Shown piece by piece: positions 8,917 through 17,400 of a DNA stretch of 64,000 nucleotides. The DNA comes from Bacteroidia bacterium. Lineage in GTDB: Bacteria; Bacteroidota; Bacteroidia; Cytophagales; JAAEPT01. Every line of letters begins with the position of its first letter. Position 1 is the stretch's first letter. Below the pieces are notes generated by a model. It did not search any database, was not told the DNA's origin, and worked only from the letters and a program-made list of their open reading frames with translations. Location: assembly GCA_030431525.1 (NCBI GenBank), contig JAUIJC010000004.1, positions 62,001 through 126,000 on the forward strand, read 5' to 3'. A program made the translations under genes and the position numbers.

Positions 8917-9993
8917 ATGGTAGAAGTATTCACTGATTCCGGCAATGTTCAGGGCTCTGTAATGGGCCAAATGACGGCTATGGGCCACGAACAAGTGGCA
9001 TTTTGTGTTGATGAACAAACAGGATTAAAATCTATTATTGCGGTCCATAACACCAATTTGGGGCCTTCTTTGGGGGGTGTTCGCATGTGGCCTTATGCCA
9101 ATGAACAGGAGGCTTTGAAAGATGCCTTGCGACTCTCAAGGGGCATGACCTATAAGTCGGCTTTGGCGGGTTTAAAACTCGGAGGGGGTAAGTCTGTAAT
9201 CATTGGCGATTCACGCACTCAAAAGACTGAGGCGCTGATGCGTCGATTTGGACGTTTCGTGGAAACACAGAATGGAAAATACATTGCCGCTGAAGATGTG
9301 GGGATGTCGCCGAGTGACATGCAAGCCATCCGTAAGGAAACAAAGCATGTGGTAGGCTTGCCGGAGTCCGATGGTGGCGCTGGAGACCCATCACCATTTA
9401 CCGCCTATGGCGTGTATATGGGAATGAAGGCGGCAGCCATGAAAACGACTGGTGAAGACAGTTTGGAAGGATTCCGTGTGTTGGTTCAAGGAGTTGGCCA
9501 TGTTGGCGCCTATTTGGTTGGGCATTTAGTGAGGGAGGGTGCACATGTCATGGTAACAGACATCCATGAACAAAGTCTCCAAAAATTGGCCAAGCAATAT
9601 CCCGTAGAAGTCGTAGCACCAGATGCCATTTATGACCTTCCAATGGATGTTTATGCGCCTTGTGCATTAGGAGCAACCTTGAACGATGCGACGCTGGATA
9701 AGTTGCGCTGTTCGATTGTGGCTGGAGCTGCCAATAACCAGTTGGCCGACGAAACCATTCACGGTCAGCGGTTGATGGAAAAAGGTATCCTTTACGTGCC
9801 TGATTTCTTGGGAAATGCCGGAGGAATAATCAACTGTTATTATGACCTTGTTGGGTATGATGCCAAGAAGGTGGAGCATAAAGTGGAGGAAATTTATAGC
9901 ACCGCTATGAAGGTGTTTGAGAAAGCGGAACTGGAAAATATTCCTACTTACTTGGCGGCGAATAGGCTTGCTGAGGAGCGCTTTATGAAATAA
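8917..9993 (+). CDS. Leucine dehydrogenase (Glu/Leu/Phe/Val dehydrogenase family)
   Basis: NAD-dependent oxidative deamination of branched-chain amino acids, or the reverse. The ATG at 8917 is preferred over TTG codons just upstream. Residues K80 (in MTYKS) and K92 (in LGGGKSV) have the spacing of the substrate-binding and catalytic lysines of Bacillus leucine dehydrogenase; the dinucleotide-binding domain contains VQGVGHVG, and PDFLGNAGG is the usual late motif. Its 358-residue length matches leucine rather than glutamate dehydrogenase. Phenylalanine or valine preference cannot be excluded. Monocistronic by spacing. Confidence 0.93.
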   Translation: MVEVFTDSGNVQGSVMGQMTAMGHEQVAFCVDEQTGLKSIIAVHNTNLGPSLGGVRMWPYANEQEALKDALRLSRGMTYKSALAGLKLGGGKSVIIGDSRTQKTEALMRRFGRFVETQNGKYIAAEDVGMSPSDMQAIRKETKHVVGLPESDGGAGDPSPFTAYGVYMGMKAAAMKTTGEDSLEGFRVLVQGVGHVGAYLVGHLVREGAHVMVTDIHEQSLQKLAKQYPVEVVAPDAIYDLPMDVYAPCALGATLNDATLDKLRCSIVAGAANNQLADETIHGQRLMEKGILYVPDFLGNAGGIINCYYDLVGYDAKKVEHKVEEIYSTAMKVFEKAELENIPTYLAANRLAEERFMK

Positions 9994-9995
9994 AG

Positions 9996-10026
9996 TATAA
10001 CGTAATGGACATTAATTCACGTTATA
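9996..10026. repeat. Small inverted repeat after leucine dehydrogenase
   Basis: TATAACGT at 9996-10003 pairs perfectly with ACGTTATA at 10019-10026. No T-tract follows, so it is a weak terminator candidate or a small mRNA hairpin. Confidence 0.45.
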
Positions 10027-10068
10027 AGTAAGATGGATAGTGTTCAGTATTAAATAGATTGTTGAATT

Positions 10069-10257
10069 ATGATACTTGGAGTTTGTCAGTGGTTGGCCCA
10101 TAAGTTCGGTATTGACGTGGCCATAGTTCGTGTGGCTTTTGTGCTTTTTACCTTCTTGGGTGGCTCAGGAGTACTGTTTTACTTGGTGCTCTATGTGGTG
10201 ATGAAGTTGTCGGACGATGACGAAGGGTATCATTATCGAAACAACCGAGATTGGTAG
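10069..10257 (+). CDS. PspC-domain small membrane protein
   Basis: A 62-residue protein consisting of one PspC domain: ILGVCQWLAHKFGIDVAIVRVAF followed by a hydrophobic stretch (about residues 22-46, ending FYLVLYVVMKL) and a short acidic/aromatic tail. PspC domains occur in inner-membrane stress regulators and toxin-like membrane proteins; a stand-alone one cannot be assigned a role. It ends 4 bases before the phosphatase start, so the two genes are translationally close and probably co-transcribed. Confidence 0.88.
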   Translation: MILGVCQWLAHKFGIDVAIVRVAFVLFTFLGGSGVLFYLVLYVVMKLSDDDEGYHYRNNRDW

Positions 10258-10261
10258 AATA

Positions 10262-10726
10262 ATGACGAAGAAGAAAGTCCTATTTGTCTGCTTGGGGAAC
10301 ATTTGCCGTTCCCCGATGGCAGAGGGAATTTTTAAGCATAAAGTGGAAGAGCGTGGGTTGACCCACCTCTTTGAGATTGATTCGGCAGGTACTGCTGCTT
10401 ATCATGTAGGAAACTTGCCTGATGAACGAATGCGGGAAACGGCCTATAGCCATGGAATCCTCTTGAATTCAAAAGCGAGACAGGCCGTGGCGGAGGACTT
10501 GGAGGAGTTCGACCTGATTTTGGCAATGGATAAATCCAATCACAGGAATCTACTAAAACTCGCTTTAAACGGAAATGCTGAAAAAGTCCGTCTGATGCGG
10601 GAGTTTGACACTAAAGCCGAGTCTATGGATGTTCCAGATCCGTACTACGGCGGAGTCGCTGGCTTCGAGGAAGTGTACCAGATTTTGGATCGTTCTTGCA
10701 ATCAATTGCTCGACGAATTGGCTTAG
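10262..10726 (+). CDS. Low-molecular-weight protein-tyrosine phosphatase
   Basis: Cytoplasmic phosphatase of the arsenate-reductase-like LMW class. The P-loop C-x5-R is C10 to R16 (VCLGNICRS), and the general-acid aspartate lies in VPDPYYGG near residue 124. Start at 10262 is chosen because the longer frame from 10217 overlaps the PspC gene and the 10262 start places the P-loop at the usual distance from the N-terminus. Length 154 aa is normal. Natural substrate unknown; in other bacteria such enzymes act on polysaccharide tyrosine kinases, but none is nearby. Confidence 0.94.
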   Translation: MTKKKVLFVCLGNICRSPMAEGIFKHKVEERGLTHLFEIDSAGTAAYHVGNLPDERMRETAYSHGILLNSKARQAVAEDLEEFDLILAMDKSNHRNLLKLALNGNAEKVRLMREFDTKAESMDVPDPYYGGVAGFEEVYQILDRSCNQLLDELA

Positions 10727-10749
10727 TTCATAGCCATCAACTCATACCA

Positions 10750-10786
10750 AGCCTTCAGGGGATATAAACCTCTGAAGGCTTTTTTT
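10750..10786 (+). terminator. Rho-independent terminator
   Basis: AGCCTTCAGGG / CCTCTGAAGGCT stem around a short AT-rich loop, followed by a run of seven T. Ends the PspC-phosphatase pair. Confidence 0.95.
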
Positions 10787-10888
10787 GTGCTTTGGCTACA
10801 TTGAAAAAGTCCGTAAATGCCAGAATTAGCACCAAGACTGCAAAACGCTCTTCCCATTTTTGAGTTATAGAAATTTAAAACAAGACGT

Positions 10889-12130
10889 ATGAGGAAGTTT
10901 GTGGTGTTTCTGGTTTTTGTTGTGCTCGTAGCCTTTGCTGGAATTTTCTTCTTTAGAAAAATGGTGGGGCAGGTGGAACCTCAAGGGATGAAGAACTTGA
11001 GTGGTGAGGCCAAGGAGTTGATGGATAGTGCCTTTGTAGGCGTGCCTGATTTCCGTGATTATCACTGTCATTTGGTGGCCGCAGGTTCCCATTGCCAAGC
11101 CTGTTATGTGAACCACAAAATGACTCATGGATTTCATGTCGGTGAGCGCTTGAAGTTTTTAGCTTATCTCAAGGCTTCGGGGGTGAACGATCAGGAGCTG
11201 ACTGATCAGCAATTTTTGGAACGTTTGGGTGTGCTGGTAAATGATTTTTCAAAAGCCCAACATGCGGTGGATGCCTCAGCCAGTTCAAGATTTAGCTTGC
11301 TGGCTTTTGATCAGCGGTATGACTTTACAGGGAATGCCGATACTAACCAAACGCCATTTTATGTTTCCAATCACTATTTGGATTCGGTAGCCAAAACCAA
11401 TGAGGAGCAGTACATCCGCTGTGTGTCTATTCATCCCTATCGAAAAGATGCCGCCCAAGAACTGGAAAAATGGGCAAAAGGGGGAGCCCGTCAGGTCAAG
11501 TGGTTGCCAAACGCCATGGGCATTGACCCTTCCGACCCACGTTGTGATCCCTTTTATGACATCATGAAAAAGTACGACATGGTCTTGCTTTCACATGCTG
11601 GCCATGAAAAGGCGGTGCATGCCGAGGAGGATCAAAAGTTTGGGAATCCATTGCTTCTTCGTCGTCCATTAGATAAAGGAGTGAAGGTGATTATTGCTCA
11701 CTGCGCTTCTCTTGGTCAAAACCCAGATTTGGATGCAGAAGGGGAGCCCTTGGTGGATAACCTGAGTTTGTTCCTTCGCTTGATGGATGAGCCCAATTAC
11801 GATCAATTGGTGTTCGGAGATATTTCGGCAGTTACCCAATACAATCGGCTTGAGGCCTTGGAGGTGTTGTTGCGACGAACGGATTTGCATTCCCGTTTGG
11901 TGAATGGGAGTGATTACCCACTGCCTGCCATTAATGTGGTGATTCAGACGGGCAAACTGGTGGAGGCAGGATTCTTGACTGAGCAGCAGGCTGAGCTATT
12001 GGAGGAACTTTATGAAGCCAATCCTCTGATATTCGATTTTGTGTTGAAGCGCTGCCTACGCCACCCAGAAAATGCGGAATGGAGATTTAAAGCAAACGTT
12101 TTCCAGACCAATAAAACCTTGGGCTTTTAA
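10889..12130 (+). CDS. Membrane-anchored amidohydrolase-family metal-dependent hydrolase
   Basis: A 413-residue protein with an N-terminal membrane segment (residues 4-24, VVFLVFVVLVAFAGIFFF) and a TIM-barrel hydrolase domain. Putative metal ligands follow the amidohydrolase order: HCH in FRDYHCHL after strand 1, lysine in VKWLPNAMG, histidines in LLSHAGHE and IIAHCAS, and the late aspartate in NGSDYPLP. The substrate cannot be inferred. The anchor suggests a periplasmic or inner-membrane-attached catalytic domain. It is flanked by a terminator upstream and an inverted repeat downstream, so it is likely transcribed alone. Confidence 0.85.
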   Translation: MRKFVVFLVFVVLVAFAGIFFFRKMVGQVEPQGMKNLSGEAKELMDSAFVGVPDFRDYHCHLVAAGSHCQACYVNHKMTHGFHVGERLKFLAYLKASGVNDQELTDQQFLERLGVLVNDFSKAQHAVDASASSRFSLLAFDQRYDFTGNADTNQTPFYVSNHYLDSVAKTNEEQYIRCVSIHPYRKDAAQELEKWAKGGARQVKWLPNAMGIDPSDPRCDPFYDIMKKYDMVLLSHAGHEKAVHAEEDQKFGNPLLLRRPLDKGVKVIIAHCASLGQNPDLDAEGEPLVDNLSLFLRLMDEPNYDQLVFGDISAVTQYNRLEALEVLLRRTDLHSRLVNGSDYPLPAINVVIQTGKLVEAGFLTEQQAELLEELYEANPLIFDFVLKRCLRHPENAEWRFKANVFQTNKTLGF

Positions 12131-12170
12131 GGCTTGAAAAGAAGGTTAGTGAAAGGTGAAAGAGTTGATT

Positions 12171-12284
12171 CTTTTAACCACGGAGAGAAGGAGGTAAGGA
12201 GACTAAGTATTCTCCAGAGGTGTATTCCTTTTCTCTTCTTAACCATTTTTTGCTCCCTTTCTCCCAACCTCCGTGGTTAAAATA
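12171..12284. repeat. Octad-periodic inverted repeat
   Basis: TTTTAACCACGGAG at 12172-12185 is repeated exactly in inverted orientation at 12269-12282. Inside the left arm GGAG recurs every 8 bases (GGAGAGAA, GGAGGTAA, GGAGACTA); inside the right arm CTCC recurs every 8 bases (CTCCCTTT, CTCCCAAC, CTCCGTGG). It fills most of the spacer between the amidohydrolase and DUF2157 genes. Short CCACGGAG-type repeats are seen in many bacterial genomes; the origin here is unknown. Confidence 0.8.
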
Positions 12285-12307
12285 CCAGACCTCTAACGAA
12301 AATATAT

Positions 12308-13603
12308 ATGTCAAAAGCAGTCTTAAAGGAACTTCCCAAACTATTGGAGGCTCAGGTCATCGACCAAAGCACCGTGGGTAGAATCCAATCTTATTACAAA
12401 CAACAAAAGGCGAATAGTCCCAACAAACAGCTACTGGTGTTTGGCGTGTTGGGCGCCCTGCTGATTGGTTCAGGCCTGATCCTGATTTTTGGGTACAACT
12501 GGGATGGATTCCCATGTTCGGTTAAAACCTTTCTCGCCTTTTTACCATTGGTTCTTGCTCAGGGTTTTGCCTTTTTCACCCTGTGGAAGAAACCTGAAAA
12601 TCGGGTTTTTAGGGAGGTAAGCGGAACGCTATTGTATTTCGCCATAGGTGGTTCCATCGCCCTTATTAGTCAAGTTTACAACCTTGGTGGGAAGTTTACC
12701 AACTTCCTTATGGTGTGGCATTTTTTGGCGTTGCCAGTGGCTTATCTTCTCCGTTCCTCCGCAGCTTCCTTGCTATACATTGGTGGGATTACCCTCTTCG
12801 CGAGCTATTCAGGCTACTGGAATCGAGGAGGAAGTCCTTGGGTGTATTTGCCACTTCTCGCTGGTATTATTCCGTTTATCATAGGTCTTTTTAAACAAGG
12901 CCGTCAAGGAGCGGTGATGGTGTTCCATCATTGGGTGTTGGCTTTCTCGATAGCCATTGGTTTTGGGGCGATGATTCCCAGAACAAAGCTTGATGACCTA
13001 GTTATAATCTCCGTGGCAGGCGTATCCGTGATTTATCTGGCATTTGCTCAAATGCCGATCTGGCAAGGAATGAAGAAAAGGCAAAACCCATGGTTGCTAT
13101 TAGGAGGCCTTGGAATGGTGTTTTGTGGTTTGGTGATGAGTTTTGAGGATTATTGGAGTGGCTTTTTTTATAAGGCCAATGAGATTAAGAGTATGTGGTT
13201 TTTGTTGGTGGCAACTTTTGGAATTACTGCATTTGCTTGGTCTGCTGTGAAGAGGAAAAAGCAGCTTGAGTATGTGACGACCCTATTTCCGCTAATGGTA
13301 TTGGGGCATGTGATAGGAGGAGAGTCCACTGTGATTGCGTCAATTATTATCAGTTTGGGGATTTTGGCGGTAAGCGTCTTGACTATTTTGAAAGGAGCCA
13401 ATGCCAATAATTTGGGACGTCTCAACTTTGGGTTGGTGATGTTGTTACTCCTGATTGGTTTCAAATTTTTCTCGGTGGATATCTCATTCCTAATCAGGGG
13501 GTTGGTGTTTATAGTGTTGGGAGTATGCTTCCTCATGCTTAATGTTTGGATTATGAGGAGAAAAAAGCAGGATGATTCGAAGGGTGAGTTGTCAGAAGTA
13601 TAA
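12308..13603 (+). CDS. DUF2157-domain polytopic membrane protein
   Basis: A 431-residue inner-membrane protein. A soluble N-terminus of about 45 residues (with LPKLLEAQVIDQSTVGRIQSYY, the typical DUF2157 opening) is followed by about a dozen hydrophobic segments and a short charged C-terminus. The motif LVFGVLGALLIGSGLILIFGYNWD is characteristic. No transporter signature is visible and the function is unknown. It overlaps the longest frame of the next gene but ends 14 bases before that gene's chosen start; DUF2157 and GDYXXLXY proteins are frequent operon partners, suggesting a joint envelope function. Confidence 0.88.
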   Translation: MSKAVLKELPKLLEAQVIDQSTVGRIQSYYKQQKANSPNKQLLVFGVLGALLIGSGLILIFGYNWDGFPCSVKTFLAFLPLVLAQGFAFFTLWKKPENRVFREVSGTLLYFAIGGSIALISQVYNLGGKFTNFLMVWHFLALPVAYLLRSSAASLLYIGGITLFASYSGYWNRGGSPWVYLPLLAGIIPFIIGLFKQGRQGAVMVFHHWVLAFSIAIGFGAMIPRTKLDDLVIISVAGVSVIYLAFAQMPIWQGMKKRQNPWLLLGGLGMVFCGLVMSFEDYWSGFFYKANEIKSMWFLLVATFGITAFAWSAVKRKKQLEYVTTLFPLMVLGHVIGGESTVIASIIISLGILAVSVLTILKGANANNLGRLNFGLVMLLLLIGFKFFSVDISFLIRGLVFIVLGVCFLMLNVWIMRRKKQDDSKGELSEV

Positions 13604-13616
13604 AAATGAGACGATT

Positions 13617-14201
13617 ATGAAATTAGATAAGAAAGTCATTCTCGGCCTCTTTGCAGCGGTGGCCATCATTCAGTTGGCTGTGCCAGCCAGCATGGTGTTC
13701 AAGTTTGAAAAGGTAAAGTCAAGTGGAGTCCTTTATCGCTTTAGAACAAAGCCTGTGGATCCAGCGGATGTTTTTCGTGGCCGCTATGTTCGATTGTCTT
13801 ATGGTCGCCAGCGTTTGTGGGTAAATAATCCTGAGGCTTGGAAAGATGTTTCCGAGGCCTATGCAGTGTTAGGAACGGATGAGGAGGGCTTTGCATTAGT
13901 CACTGAGTTAAGGCAAAACAAGCCTTCCAAGGGTGATTTTATTGAAGTGGAGCGTGTCCATCTTCCTTATCATTGGGATATCAGAGAGGAGGATTGGGAT
14001 TCGGTTGCATTGGAATTCAGCTATCCATTTGATCGCTATTATATGAGAGAGGATAAGGCTCCCAAGGCGGAAAGCTTTTTCCGAGAAGTACAAAGGAAAG
14101 ATAGTGTAGAGACTTTTGCTCAAGTCAAGGTTATGGGTGGAAAGTATGTTTTGGAGGATGTGGTTGTGGGTGACAAGTCTTTGAAGGATTGGGTGGAGTA
14201 G
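13617..14201 (+). CDS. GDYXXLXY-domain protein
   Basis: A 194-residue protein with one N-terminal hydrophobic segment (about residues 8-24) and an extracytoplasmic domain. The signature that names the family appears as FRGRYVRLSY, i.e. with arginine where the consensus has aspartate. Start 13617 is preferred because it directly precedes the charged MKLDKK and the membrane segment. Gene pairing with the upstream DUF2157 gene is conserved across bacteria. Function unknown. A terminator follows. Confidence 0.87.
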   Translation: MKLDKKVILGLFAAVAIIQLAVPASMVFKFEKVKSSGVLYRFRTKPVDPADVFRGRYVRLSYGRQRLWVNNPEAWKDVSEAYAVLGTDEEGFALVTELRQNKPSKGDFIEVERVHLPYHWDIREEDWDSVALEFSYPFDRYYMREDKAPKAESFFREVQRKDSVETFAQVKVMGGKYVLEDVVVGDKSLKDWVE

Positions 14202-14235
14202 GGCCACAGATACCTAGAAAAATCCTATATGAATC

Positions 14236-14268
14236 GGTTGTTGCAAATGCGGCAGCCGAATTTTTTTT
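14236..14268 (+). terminator. Probable Rho-independent terminator
   Basis: GGTTGTTGC pairs with GCGGCAGCC over nine positions if G-U pairs are allowed, with a 4-base loop, and is followed three bases later by eight T. Ends the DUF2157-GDYXXLXY operon. Confidence 0.75.
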
Positions 14269-14439
14269 GTTTTGGGAATGTTCTCCCCTTTGTGGCCTAC
14301 CTCCCTATATGAGGAAACCACGAAAAAATGGTACATTTAAGGTTACATAAGCCTTAAATCTTGTATCCACGGGTAGTATGCCAAAAAGTTTCGTTGTCCG
14401 TCGCTTATTGGTGCTAACGCTGGAAAACCACAAAAACTT

Positions 14440-17400
14440 ATGATGAAGTCTTTACTTGTAAGGCACCTTGTGTTATTACTGCTTCTTTTGGGAGGAGGAT
14501 TACAACACGTTGCCTTTGCTCAATGTGACGTGCCCAATATTCCCAAAAAACAGTTCTGTATTGGGCAGCAAGCAGAAATTCAGATTGACGACTCTGATCC
14601 TGATGTTGATTACCATTGGTATTATGAATCAGGTAATGGACTCTTTGATGGTCAGTATGGTGTTGATGGGGATGGTAGAAATTTTCTTTCACCAACGAAA
14701 ATTCTTTCATCTGGGACTTATGACTACTACTATATTAAGGAGGTCCTTCAAAATGCGGGTCCTACATATCAAGCACCAACTGGTGGAGGGCTTTATGCCC
14801 CTGATCAGACTGAGTATTCAATGACGTTTGATGCTCAAGAAGCTTTTTCGCTTGATTCTGTAACCGTTGTGGTAGAGCTGACACAACCTAATAAGGACTA
14901 TTACTTTGAATTTGCTCACATATTCGGGACTGATACTACCTATTCCACTGGTTTTGTGGGAATGCAGTCTGATTTTGAGAATATTTCTGGAAATCTCTAT
15001 AAGGTGAGGCTTCCTGTTACTGGTATTGATAGCATCCCTGTCGGTAATGGCCAAAGGCTTGAATTACGCTCTTCAAAGGGGCCAGATGGAAATAGTATTG
15101 CTGTCGATAATTTTTATTGGTGGGATAAAGATGTGTATCCAGGAGGTGACTATGCGAGTAGTACTATCCAAACAGAAAATCCAACCACTAAGGTGGGTAC
15201 TGATGACAGATCACCTTTGATTTTTGATTGGGCAATCACTACCCTCTGTAATTTGGAGACTGTTCAGGTGACGGAATCATCAGATTGTTGTACTCCTGTT
15301 GAAGATGATTTTAACTTAACCACCATTTCTCCGGTAAATACCTTTAAGGCGAGCGAACTTCCAGTTAATATTGATGCAGCAGGCAATGATATTAATTCAT
15401 CCATGCATTACTTCTGGTATGATGCTGATGGTAACCTTTTAAGTTCCTCCAGTGGTGCTGGTCAATCATCATTAAGTGCAACTGCCTTCGGAAACTATAC
15501 CTTGCGTGTTGTGAATGATGCTGCTGATATTGATGCTGCAGTGTGTTACGCGCAGAAAACCATTAAAATTGATTCTGCCAACCTCGTTGTTTCAGTCGTT
15601 TCTGATGCTTGTGGAGGGATTGTTGACTTAGAAGCTCAAGGAGGAATTGGAAATTATACTTGGTCAGATAAGAATATTCAAGGTTATGGTGTGATGAGCA
15701 CTAAGACAGGCCCTACGACTACTGTAGAGTTTTCTGAAAATGGTACTTATACTGTTGAAGTTACGGCGGATGTATTAGGAGGGGAGGTCGCTATTGATGG
15801 TACCTTTGATGCTTACGATAAAGATAATCCTCGTTTTTCTACCACTTATGCATTGCCTACGCAATATGACTGGGCTACCGTGCCTAGCGGATATTGGGTA
15901 GATGATGAAGTTTATGCTTATAGTCAGGGATGGTGTACAGCCAATACAGACTTAACGAAAAGGACTGACCCTATTACTGGGCAAGTATCTGATAGGGGTA
16001 ATTTTTTGCTCTTTGATGCAGCAACTGGTGGAACCGCAAATTCTGCAGATCAAGGAAGAAATAATCCAATTTGGAAATTGGTTTCTCAACCGGTGAAGCC
16101 AAATACAGATTATACTTTTTCAGTTGATGTATTGCCATGGCCTGAGGCAGGATCATTGAATATGATGCTCTTAGTAGGAGGAAACAATGATGCACAACCT
16201 GAACCTATTGATCTTACGATTGATGGGTCTGGAGCTTTAACTGCAGGTAATAAGGTAGCTTTGGTTTCTGGTGGATGTAATTGGAGTGTTGTTTCAGGGA
16301 CTTGGAATTCGGGAACAAATACCTCTGTAACATTCATGGTGTCAGAAGTTGGAAGCACAACGTCAGGTCATGAGGGAGCAATTGATAATATCTCCTTTAA
16401 TACAGGTGTAGTAAAGGAAACTGCTGTTGTAGAGTTGGTAGTAAACTTTCCTCAAACACCAGATCAAATTGATTTTTGTACCAATCAAAGTAATGTTGAC
16501 TTAGAAATTGGTGATGGGAAAAAATGGAAATGGTGTGAAGATGCTTCTTGTGCCAATGAAATTGGTATTGAAGATGGTGCACCTGTTCAACTTCCTGACC
16601 TTTTGAAAGTAGAAGGGGAGAGCTATGTGTATCTTCAGAGTGCTGAAACTAAGGCTCTCAGTCCAACTCTAGGTCCAGATACTCGCACTGGTTATCCAGA
16701 TGGCAATTATCAAATGACTCTTGAGGTCTATCAAACGGTTGAGTTAAAGTCATTTGCTGTGACAGCAGCCACTTGGGTTGGTGGTTGTGGAAATGCATCA
16801 TCTAAGGGTAACGCAAATTTTAGTATAACAGGACCAGTTAATTATTCAGCAAATGGGGTATCCACTAATTGTGGTTCCGAAACTATTATTCCTGTAGGTT
16901 GGGTTTTGACTCCAGGATCATATACTCTCTCGTCTAATACTCAATTTCAATTTAATAATGGAGTTGGCACAGTTAGTATTCCTGGATATGTAGATGTTAC
17001 TTCTACTGGTAAGACGGAATTTGGAAAGCTCACTTTTGAATCCTCTTCAGCATGTGCACCAGTTCCCGTTAAGCTTGTTGGTACTAATTGCTGTACACAG
17101 TTGGCTCCAACTGCCTCCGTAAAAACTGGAACAGCAAGCATCTGCCAGGGTGAGACGTTAGTATTGACAGCTACTCCTGATGCTGCCACTACTGGTACGA
17201 TCACTTACCAATGGTATAATGACGATGGCGCTATTTCTGGAGCTACCTTCCAAGATTATACCGTTCCTACGACATCCGCTGCAGCAGCTAAGGATTATTG
17301 GGTAACGGTTACAAGCTCTGGATCTTGTACAGGTGAATCACCTGAGAGTAATAAGGTTTCTGTTACTGTAAATGCAACTCCAAGTGCTCCAACAGTAACT

